The translations under genes and the position numbers were made by a program. A stretch of 16,391 nucleotides of DNA, from NCBI GenBank assembly GCA_015486915.1, contig WFQS01000614.1:1-16391 (forward strand), given 5' to 3'. The notes below the pieces were generated by a model that did not search any database, was not told the origin of the DNA, and saw only the letters and a list, made by a program, of their open reading frames with translations. The number at the start of each line of letters is the position of its first letter. Position 1 is the first letter of the stretch. This document shows, in pieces, positions 1-6,404 of this stretch. The stretch is from Desulfobacteraceae bacterium. GTDB lineage: Bacteria; Desulfobacterota; Desulfobacteria; Desulfobacterales; Desulfobacteraceae.

Positions 1-603
1 CAGCCTGAGAAATGTATTGGCTGCAGGCACTGTGAAATCGCCTGTGCAGTTGAACATTCCCCGGGTAAAAATCTGTTGGGTATGCTTGAAGAAATCCCAC
101 GTTCAAGGCCGAGAATTCACGTGGAAACGGGTCCGGATTTTTTAACCTTTCCAAACCGCTGCAGACATTGTGATCCTGCACCCTGTATGCAGGTGTGTCC
201 GACTGATGCGCTTTACCGCGATGAGGCCACTGGTTCTGTTTTGATCAATTATGGAAAATGCATTAAATGCGAGGTCTGCTCCATGGCCTGCCCGTTTGGA
301 ATTATTGAGTTCCACAATGTTTTTCAGGTTCAATTTTCACATGGTGTCAATGCAAAATGTGATAACTGCATTGACAGGCAGGAGGCAGAGCAGATTCCCG
401 CCTGTGTGGAAGCATGTAAAACAGATGCTTTACTTTACGGTGAAATTAATGACCTGTTGAAAAACAGCAGAAAGGATTTCACAATGCGAGTGTTAAAATC
501 ACAGAACGCAGAATCCGATATTCCAAAAATACCGGCTGAAATCCTTGCCTACAGAAATATTATGGCAAAAATAGCAGAGATTGGCCCGTTTAAAGAAAAT
601 TAA
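1..603 (+). CDS. cooF: CooF-like four-cluster ferredoxin, 5' end cut by window edge
   Basis: This is an electron-transfer protein of the CooF/HycB/DmsB ferredoxin family, expected to take electrons from CO dehydrogenase in the cytoplasm. The frame is open from base 1 and already contains a cluster motif before the first ATG (base 82), so the true start lies just upstream of the window. The visible 200 residues carry four Cys groups: C5/C8/C11/C15 (CIGCRHCEIAC), C54/C57/C62/C66, C87/C90/C93/C97 (CIKCEVCSMACPFG) and C120/C123/C135/C139. That is the pattern for four [4Fe-4S] clusters, and the length is close to R. rubrum CooF (about 190 aa). The CooS start is 39 bases downstream on the same strand, which supports an operon and the CooF role. 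Other DMSO-reductase-type electron subunits share the Cys pattern, so the name rests partly on the neighbour. Confidence 0.85.
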   Translation, partial: QPEKCIGCRHCEIACAVEHSPGKNLLGMLEEIPRSRPRIHVETGPDFLTFPNRCRHCDPAPCMQVCPTDALYRDEATGSVLINYGKCIKCEVCSMACPFGIIEFHNVFQVQFSHGVNAKCDNCIDRQEAEQIPACVEACKTDALLYGEINDLLKNSRKDFTMRVLKSQNAESDIPKIPAEILAYRNIMAKIAEIGPFKEN

Positions 604-628
604 TTTTTGCGTGGACCCTTAAAGCATT

Positions 629-632
629 GGAG
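629..632 (+). promoter_or_regulatory. Shine-Dalgarno site that fixes the cooS start
   Basis: A GGAG sits 10 bases before the ATG at 643. The frame could be extended to a TTG at 607, but that codon has no ribosome binding site and would add 12 residues with no family resemblance. Confidence 0.6.
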
Positions 633-642
633 AATAAATAAA

Positions 643-2541
643 ATGTCTGAAAAAAATATATTTGATATTAAAATGATCGCCAAAAGGCGTGCATTGGATG
701 AAACCGACAGGGAAATGATTGAAAAGGCCATTGAGGATGGGGTTGAAACTGCATGGGACAGACTTGAAAAGCAACAGCCTCAGTGCGGTTTTGGACAGCT
801 TGGTGTCTGTTGTAACAGATGTGCCATGGGGCCGTGCCGCGTTGATGTTTTTAAGGAAAACGGCCCGGTAAGAGGTGTCTGCGGTGCCGGTGCAGATACC
901 ATTGTAGCAAGGAATCTGTTGGACGATTTACTTGTTGGAGCAGCTGCCCACTCCGATCATGGACGTGAAGTGCTGGAAGTCCTTCTTGAAACAGCCCAGG
1001 GCAAGAGCCAGGGCTATGAAATAAAAGATAAGGAAAAATTAACAAAAATAGCAGAAGAATATGAAATTGAAACAAAGGACAGGGATACACAAAAGATTGC
1101 AGAGGACCTCGCCCTTGCCATGATGGAGGAGTTCGGCACCGTGAAAAATAAAATCAATCTTACAAAAAGGGCACCGGAAAAAACACGGGCAATATGGAAA
1201 AGCCTCGGGATCAGTCCGAGAAGCGTTGACAGGGAAATAGTAGAAGGTGCACACCGGGTCCACATGGGTGTTGGGGCGGATTATACCAATATTTTACTGC
1301 ACGCATTAAGAATTGCACTTTCCGACGGATGGGGCGGTTCAATGATGGCCACAGAAGCTTCGGATATCCTGTTCGGAACCCCGGAACCCTGTATATCCCA
1401 TGTTAACTTAAGTGTGCTGAAACATGACAGCATAAACATTGTACTTCACGGTCATAACCCTATTTTATCGGAAATGATTGTAAAAGCGGCTGGTGATCCG
1501 GAACTTGAAAAATCAGCCCGGGCAGCTGGCGCAGCAGGTATTAACCTTGTGGGCATGTGCTGCACCGGAAATGAGCTTTTAATGCGCCATGGTGTTCCCA
1601 TTGCCGGAAATCTTCTCGATCAGGAACTTGCAATTGCCACGGGTTCAGTGGAAGTTATGGTTATTGATTATCAGTGCATTTTTCCATCAATTACCGAAAC
1701 TGCAAAATGCTACCACACAAAAATTATTGCCACGAGTGAAAAATCCAAAGTTCCAGGTGCAATTTATAAAGAATTCAGTGCTGATACAGCTATAGATACT
1801 GCAAAGGAAATAATCACAATTGCAATTGAAAATTTTACCAGCCGTAATCCTGACCGCGTAAGGATTCCGGATAAACAGGTTGAGCTCATGGCAGGATTTT
1901 CAGAAGAAATAATCAGGAAATCCCTTGGCGGCTCATATAAGCCTTTAATCGATGCAATCGTTGCAGGTCAAATTAAAGGGGTTGTCGGCATCGTGGGATG
2001 TAATAATCCAAAAATTCAGCAGGATTATGGTTTTGTAACACTGACAAAAGAATTGATAAAAAGAAATATTTTAGTGTTGGAAACAGGATGCGGTGCCATT
2101 GCCTGCGGAAAAGCCGGTATGCTGATGCCTGAATCAGCCTCCATGGCCGGAGAAGGACTGCGCTCCGTATGTGAAGCCCTGAAAATTCCGCCTGTTCTTC
2201 ACATGGGGTCCTGCGTTGACAATTCCAGACTTCTCATGGTTGCCGCAAACATTGCAAATGAACTTGGAGTGGGCATCGGGGATCTGCCTCTATGCGGTGC
2301 CGCACCTGAATGGTACTCCCAAAAGGCAATATCCATTGCCGCATACTTTGTGGCTTCCGGCGTATATACCGTACTTGGACTGCCGCCTAAAATTTTCGGC
2401 AGTAAAAATGTAGTTGATTTGCTGACCGATAAATTAAACGACAGTTTAAATGCAGTTTTTGGTGTTGAGCCTGATCCCATAAAAGCTGCGGATCTTTTTG
2501 AAGCGGAAATTAACAGAAAACGCAAGGCTCTTGGAATTTAG
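643..2541 (+). CDS. cooS: Anaerobic carbon monoxide dehydrogenase, catalytic subunit CooS
   Basis: This enzyme catalyses CO + H2O to CO2 + 2 e- + 2 H+ at a Ni-4Fe-4S C-cluster and works as a cytoplasmic homodimer. The 632 residues match the usual CooS length. Near the N-terminus C48, C56, C57, C60, C65 and C80 give the bridging D-cluster and the B-cluster. Further on, the expected C-cluster ligand sites can be read in order: a His in the VLHGHNP region, then Cys in GMCCTGNE, DYQCIFPS, VGCNNPK, ETGCGAIACGK and HMGSCVDNS. All ligands appear intact, so the enzyme should be active. H103 and H106 lie where the family has its proton-relay histidines. It follows the CooF-like gene by 39 bases. No CooC nickel-insertion ATPase, acetyl-CoA synthase subunit or CooA regulator lies in the window. 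A separate 500-bp stretch follows before the next genes. Confidence 0.95.
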   Translation: MSEKNIFDIKMIAKRRALDETDREMIEKAIEDGVETAWDRLEKQQPQCGFGQLGVCCNRCAMGPCRVDVFKENGPVRGVCGAGADTIVARNLLDDLLVGAAAHSDHGREVLEVLLETAQGKSQGYEIKDKEKLTKIAEEYEIETKDRDTQKIAEDLALAMMEEFGTVKNKINLTKRAPEKTRAIWKSLGISPRSVDREIVEGAHRVHMGVGADYTNILLHALRIALSDGWGGSMMATEASDILFGTPEPCISHVNLSVLKHDSINIVLHGHNPILSEMIVKAAGDPELEKSARAAGAAGINLVGMCCTGNELLMRHGVPIAGNLLDQELAIATGSVEVMVIDYQCIFPSITETAKCYHTKIIATSEKSKVPGAIYKEFSADTAIDTAKEIITIAIENFTSRNPDRVRIPDKQVELMAGFSEEIIRKSLGGSYKPLIDAIVAGQIKGVVGIVGCNNPKIQQDYGFVTLTKELIKRNILVLETGCGAIACGKAGMLMPESASMAGEGLRSVCEALKIPPVLHMGSCVDNSRLLMVAANIANELGVGIGDLPLCGAAPEWYSQKAISIAAYFVASGVYTVLGLPPKIFGSKNVVDLLTDKLNDSLNAVFGVEPDPIKAADLFEAEINRKRKALGI

Positions 2542-2611
2542 GCATGGAAATTTAGCCATTGTTTGACCAAAGGATCAAAGGTTCTGAGAAAATATAAAAT
2601 GGTAATATGCC

Positions 2612-2795
2612 GCCCCCATCGGCCGGTAGATACAGCCCGGGACCGTCGGCGACCATTTTGCCCTGCCGGTCTAAAGCAAAAGGAACTGCGGTCAAGTATG
2701 TCCTCAAACAGGCACGCGCTTCTTAACGCCCGGCAGGGCAAAATGTCTTATCGCCTTTGGGTCCTGATGGGCTGGATCTACCGGCCGATGGGGGC
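2612..2795. repeat. 184-nt long imperfect palindrome
   Basis: The outer arms are a perfect 20-bp inverted repeat: GCCCCCATCGGCCGGTAGAT (2612-2631) against its complement at 2776-2795. After one mismatch they continue for 6 bp (CAGCCC 2633-2638 with GGGCTG 2769-2774). A second perfect 16-bp stem, CATTTTGCCCTGCCGG (2654-2669), pairs with 2730-2745. Between the stems GGACC and GGCGA blocks also pair. The apical loop is about 60 nt (2670-2729). The element is clearly GC-richer than its flanks. It could be a mobile palindromic element or a structured RNA; I do not recognise the family. I see no flanking target duplication. Confidence 0.75.
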
Positions 2796-2851
2796 TGTTG
2801 CTGTCGACACTTTGAACAACATTTTTACATAAGAACTGCTTAAATTAAATA

Positions 2852-3009
2852 CTCAACTTTCGGTGTTGATTGATTTGAGTTTGTGGGGGTCAGGCTTGCA
2901 TTATTGCGCTTTTCACCCTTTGAAATAAGTAATTTTTGATAAAGAGCACAATAAAACAAGCCTGACCCCGTTGTTTACCGTTGTTTAAAGCTTAAGTCCG
3001 AAAGTTGAG
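2852..3009. mobile_element. MITE-like element with terminal inverted repeats and target duplication
   Basis: The 12-bp terminal inverted repeats are perfect: CTCAACTTTCGG (2852-2863) and CCGAAAGTTGAG (2998-3009). They are flanked flush by a 7-bp direct repeat TTAAATA (2845-2851 and 3010-3016), which looks like a target-site duplication. The element is 158 bp and contains no ORF, so it must depend on a transposase elsewhere. A separate hairpin element sits inside it (2886-2969). The parent transposon family cannot be named from this sequence alone. Confidence 0.75.
2886..2969. repeat. GGGGTCAGG-type hairpin inside the MITE-like element
   Basis: GGGGTCAGGCTTG (2886-2898) pairs perfectly with CAAGCCTGACCCC (2957-2969). 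The stem continues imperfectly inward: 2899-2910 against 2945-2956 match at 9 of 12 positions. Hairpins opening with GGGGTCAGG are, to my knowledge, common around REP-associated tyrosine transposase genes in Desulfobacterota and related bacteria. No such transposase is in this window. The link is from memory and not shown here. Confidence 0.6.
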
Positions 3010-3043
3010 TTAAATACTGATATTATCTTTTCCCGGAGAGGAT

Positions 3044-3538
3044 ATGATTCAAAATAACTTATCTGAAATAATACTCAGGCACCCCAGGCCTGCAGGGCAG
3101 TTACTTGCTGTGTTAAAGGATATTCAGGATGAAGAAGGATATCTGCCCGAAGATATTATTAATGATCTTTCTAAACAGACAGGCACACCTCTGTCAAAAC
3201 TGTACGGCCTTGCAACCTTTTATTCTTTTTTTAATTTAAAACCGGTTGGGAAAAATATAATTTCCATATGCATGGGAACGGCATGTCATGTTAAAGGCGC
3301 TTTACATCTTCTGTCTGCAGCAGCAGAACTGCTTAAAATAGACCTGAATGAAACCACGGAAAATGGCAAATTCATGCTTACCACAGAAATGGACTGTTCA
3401 TGTTCATTAACCACTGCCCGTTGTTTTGGTACATGCAGCATGGCACCGGTAATAAGGGTGAACAACAAAATATATGGCAATGTGACAATAAAAAAACTGC
3501 CTGAAATCCTTAAAGAATATGGATGGAGGGCACAATGA
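3044..3538 (+). CDS. NuoE/HndA/HydC-like [2Fe-2S] subunit
   Basis: This is a thioredoxin-fold [2Fe-2S] protein of the 24-kDa complex I family (NuoE), which also forms the small subunit of NAD(P)-linked hydrogenases and formate dehydrogenases. At 164 aa it has the normal length. The helical N-terminus with YLPEDIINDLSKQTGTPLSK and YGLATFYSFF (about residues 33-63) is typical. The cluster ligands are C76 and C81 (CMGTAC) and C127 and C131 (CFGTC). Two more cysteines, C118 and C120, lie just before the second pair. The start at 3044 is preceded by GGAGAGG two bases upstream. The stop overlaps the next start by ATGA, so it is translationally coupled to the NuoF-like subunit, its expected partner in passing electrons to or from FMN. 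Confidence 0.9.
   Translation: MIQNNLSEIILRHPRPAGQLLAVLKDIQDEEGYLPEDIINDLSKQTGTPLSKLYGLATFYSFFNLKPVGKNIISICMGTACHVKGALHLLSAAAELLKIDLNETTENGKFMLTTEMDCSCSLTTARCFGTCSMAPVIRVNNKIYGNVTIKKLPEILKEYGWRAQ
3525..3530 (+). promoter_or_regulatory. Shine-Dalgarno site that fixes the NuoF-like start
   Basis: GGAGGG ends four bases before the ATG at 3535. The in-frame ATG at 3523 overlaps this site and has none of its own, so 3535 is the better start. It also gives the ATGA overlap seen again at the next junction. Confidence 0.7.
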
Positions 3539-5487
3539 AGATCAAGACGGACAATGATTTAAAAAAAATAGTTGAAAAGGGCAAAAAAAAAATACAACCC
3601 CATAAAATCAGAATCGCAGTGGGTTATGCCACCTGTGGGATTGCAGCAGGTGGCAATGCTGTATTAAAAGCTTTTAAAAAAATAATAAAAAAGAAGAACC
3701 TGAACATATATCTCACAAAAACAGGGTGTTTCGGCTTTTGCAGTAAAGAGCCGCTTGTCAATATTACAATTCCTGGAAAACCCCTTATTATTTTACAGAA
3801 AGTTAAGGAAAAAGATGTTGAAAAAATAACGGAATTACTGCTCAAGGATCAGACAGACGGGTTAAATGCACTTTGCAGAATAGAAACATGGGATCATTTT
3901 ACAACTGATGAAATGATATATGGAAGAGGTCTTGGCCATATACCACTGTGGAATGAGATTGACTATTTTAAAGTCCAGACAAAACTTGTGTTAAGGAATG
4001 CAGGGCTTATAAATCCTGAAGATATTGATGAATATATCGCCGTTGGAGGCTATGGCTCAGTCATTAAAATTTTAAAGAAGATGACTCCTGTTGAAGTTAT
4101 CGAACAGATCAAAAAATCCGGTTTAAGGGGCAGGGGCGGCGCAGGTTTTCCAACCGGAGTAAAATGGGAAAACACAAAAAAGGCTGAAGGCAGGATAAAA
4201 TATATTATCTGCAACGCAGATGAAGGTGATCCCGGGGCATATATGAACCGCAATGAAATGGAAAGCGATCCCCACATGATTATTGAAGGAATGATCACAG
4301 GAGCGTATGCCATGGGTGCTAAAGAAGGGTTCATCTACATAAGAGCAGAATATCCACTGGCAATAAAACGCATGGAAAATGCAATTAAACAGGCAAAGAA
4401 ATACGGGCTTCTCGGCAACAATATTGCAGGCACTGATTTTTCCTTTGATATTTACATTGCCAATGGTGCAGGTGCCTTTGTATGCGGTGAAGAAACAGCA
4501 CTGATTGCATCCATGGAAGGAGAGATCGGCAGGCCCCGTCCCCGTCCGCCTTTTCCTTCTCAGCATGGCCTGTGGGGAAAACCAACCAGTATTAATAATG
4601 TTGAGACATGGTGCAATATTCCCCTGATCATAAAAAATGGAGGCGACTGGTTTGCGGATTTCGGTTCACCTGGAAATTCTGGTACAAAGGTGTTTTCCCT
4701 TGTCGGCAAAGTGGATAATGCGGGGTTGGTGGAGGTTCCCCTTGGCACGTCAATAAATACCATTGTTTACATGGCAGGCAGTGGAGGGGACAATCATAAA
4801 TCAATAAAAGCTGTTCAGACAGGCGGGCCCTCCGGTGGCTGTATCCCCTGTTCCCTGTTTGATACCCCTCTTGATTATGACCATGTAAAACAGGCAGGCT
4901 CCATTATGGGATCAGGCGGGCTGGTTGTTTTGGATGAAGACACCTGCATGGTGGACACTGCTGAATATTTTTTAAGTTTTACCGTGGAAGAATCCTGCGG
5001 AAAATGCCTGCCCTGCAGACAAGGGCTGAAACAGATGTATGATATTTTACAACGTATTACAAATGGCAAAGGCGATCCACAGGATATTGAACTCCTCAAG
5101 GAAATCAGTGAAACAGTCAAAGAGACATCACTGTGCGGTCTGGGACAGACTGCTGCTAATCCGGTTATTACAACGCTTAAATATTTTGAAAAAGAATATC
5201 TATCCCATATCATTGAAAAAAAATGCCCTGCAAGGGTATGCAAGGCATTGGTCTCGTATTTTATAATTCCGGACAGATGCAGAGGATGTACACTCTGCAT
5301 GAAAAAATGTCCTGTTCAAGCCATTTCAGGTGAGAAAAACTTAATTCATATAATTAATCAAAAAGACTGCATTGCATGCGGTACATGTATTGATATCTGT
5401 CCCTTTGATTCCATTGTAAAGCTGTCCGGTGAATCCATTGTAACACCGGAAAAACCGGTTCCCGTAAAAAAGGGGAATAAAGCATGA
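3535..5487 (+). CDS. NuoF/HndC/HydB-like FMN and NAD(P)H-binding subunit
   Basis: This is the flavin subunit of a soluble NAD(P)-linked oxidoreductase, 650 aa. Domains in order: an N-terminal thioredoxin-like [2Fe-2S] domain (about 25-100; C34, C65, C69); the NuoF core with the FMN loop GRGGAGFPTG (199-208), CNADEGDPGAY (226-236) and GAGAFVCGEETAL (311-323); an SLBB region (about 390-460); the N3-type [4Fe-4S] motif C488/C491/C494 with C534; and a C-terminal 2x[4Fe-4S] ferredoxin (C582/585/588/592 and C612/615/618/622). This layout is that of HndC and HydB, the flavin subunits of NADP-reducing and bifurcating [FeFe]-hydrogenases. Only three cysteines are visible in the N-terminal [2Fe-2S] domain, where the family often has four. 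No hydrogenase or formate dehydrogenase catalytic subunit follows, so the catalytic partner is open; CooS/CooF upstream is the nearest candidate. Confidence 0.92.
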   Translation: MKIKTDNDLKKIVEKGKKKIQPHKIRIAVGYATCGIAAGGNAVLKAFKKIIKKKNLNIYLTKTGCFGFCSKEPLVNITIPGKPLIILQKVKEKDVEKITELLLKDQTDGLNALCRIETWDHFTTDEMIYGRGLGHIPLWNEIDYFKVQTKLVLRNAGLINPEDIDEYIAVGGYGSVIKILKKMTPVEVIEQIKKSGLRGRGGAGFPTGVKWENTKKAEGRIKYIICNADEGDPGAYMNRNEMESDPHMIIEGMITGAYAMGAKEGFIYIRAEYPLAIKRMENAIKQAKKYGLLGNNIAGTDFSFDIYIANGAGAFVCGEETALIASMEGEIGRPRPRPPFPSQHGLWGKPTSINNVETWCNIPLIIKNGGDWFADFGSPGNSGTKVFSLVGKVDNAGLVEVPLGTSINTIVYMAGSGGDNHKSIKAVQTGGPSGGCIPCSLFDTPLDYDHVKQAGSIMGSGGLVVLDEDTCMVDTAEYFLSFTVEESCGKCLPCRQGLKQMYDILQRITNGKGDPQDIELLKEISETVKETSLCGLGQTAANPVITTLKYFEKEYLSHIIEKKCPARVCKALVSYFIIPDRCRGCTLCMKKCPVQAISGEKNLIHIINQKDCIACGTCIDICPFDSIVKLSGESIVTPEKPVPVKKGNKA

Positions 5488-6260
5488 AAAACCATGTAAC
5501 AATTTCAATAAACAGCTATCTCTTTAAGGTGGAAAAAGGAAAATCTGTTCTGTCTATCTGTAATGAAAAGGGCATTGATGTGCCCTCGCTGTGCCATAAT
5601 GAGGCACTTGAACCCTATGGAGCCTGCAGGCTCTGCATGGTTGAAGTGATCAATGGTCCGCATAAAAAAGGTTTAAGCGCGTCCTGTACACTGAAAGCAG
5701 ATGATGGACTTGAAATTCTCACAAACACAGAAAAAATAAAAAAACACAGGAAAATTTTATTTGAGCTCTACCTTGCCGAGGCATCTGATTCCGAAGCTAT
5801 AAAGGAAATGGCTTCTAAGTACGGTGTTTTTGAAACCCGTTTCCCCAAACGCAGAAAAGAAAATGACCCGTTAAACAATAAATGCGTTTTATGCGGACAA
5901 TGCGTCAGGATCTGCGAAGAGGTCATGCATACCGCTGCCATTTATTTCACAGGACGGGGATATTTAAGTGCCATAAGGACTCCCTATCTGAAACAAAGTG
6001 ATGTATGTCTTGGATGCAAAGCATGCGTTGAGGTGTGTCCTACAGGTGCAGTTGAGTATGAAGATCTGGATGGTTTCAGAATTATGAAATCATGGAGCAA
6101 TACAAAAATTGCATTGAAAAAATGTCCTGTATGCGGCCGTTTTTTTGCTCCTGAACCTCTTATTTCATTTACCTGCAGCAATATGGATACAGAGCTTAAA
6201 AAAACAATTATAGAGATATGCCCGACCTGCAGAAAGAAACAGACTTATTTTGTTGTATAA
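5484..6260 (+). CDS. Short NuoG/HoxU-like iron-sulfur subunit
   Basis: This 258-aa electron-wiring protein resembles the N-terminal part of NuoG, HoxU or HydA. Residues 1-75 form a plant-type [2Fe-2S] ferredoxin (C37, C48, C51, C68; motif GACRLCMVEV). Two [4Fe-4S] motifs follow: C134/137/140/144 (CVLCGQCVRIC) and C175/178/181/185 (CLGCKACVEVCP). The His-Cys3 cluster motif that NuoG and HoxU carry between these parts is absent: residues 95-130 hold no Cys or His. The C-terminal tail has five more cysteines (CPVC at 214-217, C231, CPTC at 246-249) that look like a zinc ribbon or rubredoxin-like knuckle. There is no H-cluster or molybdopterin domain, so it is not itself catalytic. Its start overlaps the NuoF-like stop by ATGA. 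Its stop codon lies in a dispersed repeat. Confidence 0.87.
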   Translation: MKNHVTISINSYLFKVEKGKSVLSICNEKGIDVPSLCHNEALEPYGACRLCMVEVINGPHKKGLSASCTLKADDGLEILTNTEKIKKHRKILFELYLAEASDSEAIKEMASKYGVFETRFPKRRKENDPLNNKCVLCGQCVRICEEVMHTAAIYFTGRGYLSAIRTPYLKQSDVCLGCKACVEVCPTGAVEYEDLDGFRIMKSWSNTKIALKKCPVCGRFFAPEPLISFTCSNMDTELKKTIIEICPTCRKKQTYFVV

Positions 6261-6283
6261 CTGCCATGAGGCAGATCTGAACT
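6257..6283 (+). repeat. REP-like palindrome, copy 1
   Basis: The unit starts with ATAACTGCCATGAGGCAG and continues ATCTGAACT. Its hairpin is CTGCC-ATGA-GGCAG (6261-6274). It is almost identical to the copy at 7839-7865 (one base differs). The TAA in its first bases is the stop codon of the preceding iron-sulfur gene. Confidence 0.8.
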
Positions 6284-6300
6284 TACGATTCTTTGAGGTC

Positions 6301-6369
6301 GGTAATGACTTTTTATATGAAACTCCTGCAAAGTACCTTTATTAGAGTTTCATTTTTTGTTGTGAGGTC
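6301..6369. mobile_element. 69-bp insertion inside the repeat, with 7-bp direct repeats
   Basis: TGAGGTC occurs at 6294-6300 and again at 6363-6369. Removing one copy plus the 62 bases between restores a continuous match to the repeat at 11424-11473, so this looks like a small insertion with target duplication. It carries the hairpin at 6318-6352. A slippage or recombination origin is also possible. Confidence 0.5.
6318..6358 (+). terminator. Terminator-like hairpin with T-run
   Basis: TGAAACTC (6318-6325) pairs with GAGTTTCA (6345-6352), followed by six T residues from 6353. The stem is 8 bp and AT-rich with a 19-nt loop, so it would be a weak terminator. It is placed correctly to end the NuoEFG-like operon at 6260. 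Confidence 0.5.
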
Positions 6370-6404
6370 ATTTAAGAGCCACCGGTTCGGCCTTATGGCT
6401 GTTA

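Larger units (their letters stand above)
2542..3043. other. Gene-free interval holding two inverted-repeat elements
   Basis: This 502-base stretch lies between cooS and the NuoE-like gene. It holds a 184-nt long palindrome (2612-2795) and a 158-bp MITE-like element (2852-3009). An 89-codon open frame (2563-2832) runs through the first palindrome but has no ribosome binding site and no recognisable domain, so I do not call it a gene. I see no clear terminator after cooS and no convincing sigma-70 promoter before 3044, so I cannot say whether cooS and the downstream genes are co-transcribed. Confidence 0.7.

Noticed and set aside
607..642. N-terminal extension of CooS from TTG 607
   Set aside because: The GGAG at 629-632 serves ATG 643, and the 12 extra residues do not resemble CooS N-termini.
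2612..2795. Long hairpin as a retron msd or group II intron remnant
   Set aside because: No reverse transcriptase lies nearby and no intron domain V/VI-like sequence or retron-type flanking repeat pair is seen.
2563..2832. 89-codon open frame across the long palindrome
   Set aside because: No ribosome binding site, no recognisable domain, and its sequence is explained by the inverted repeat; such frames arise readily in GC-rich palindromes.
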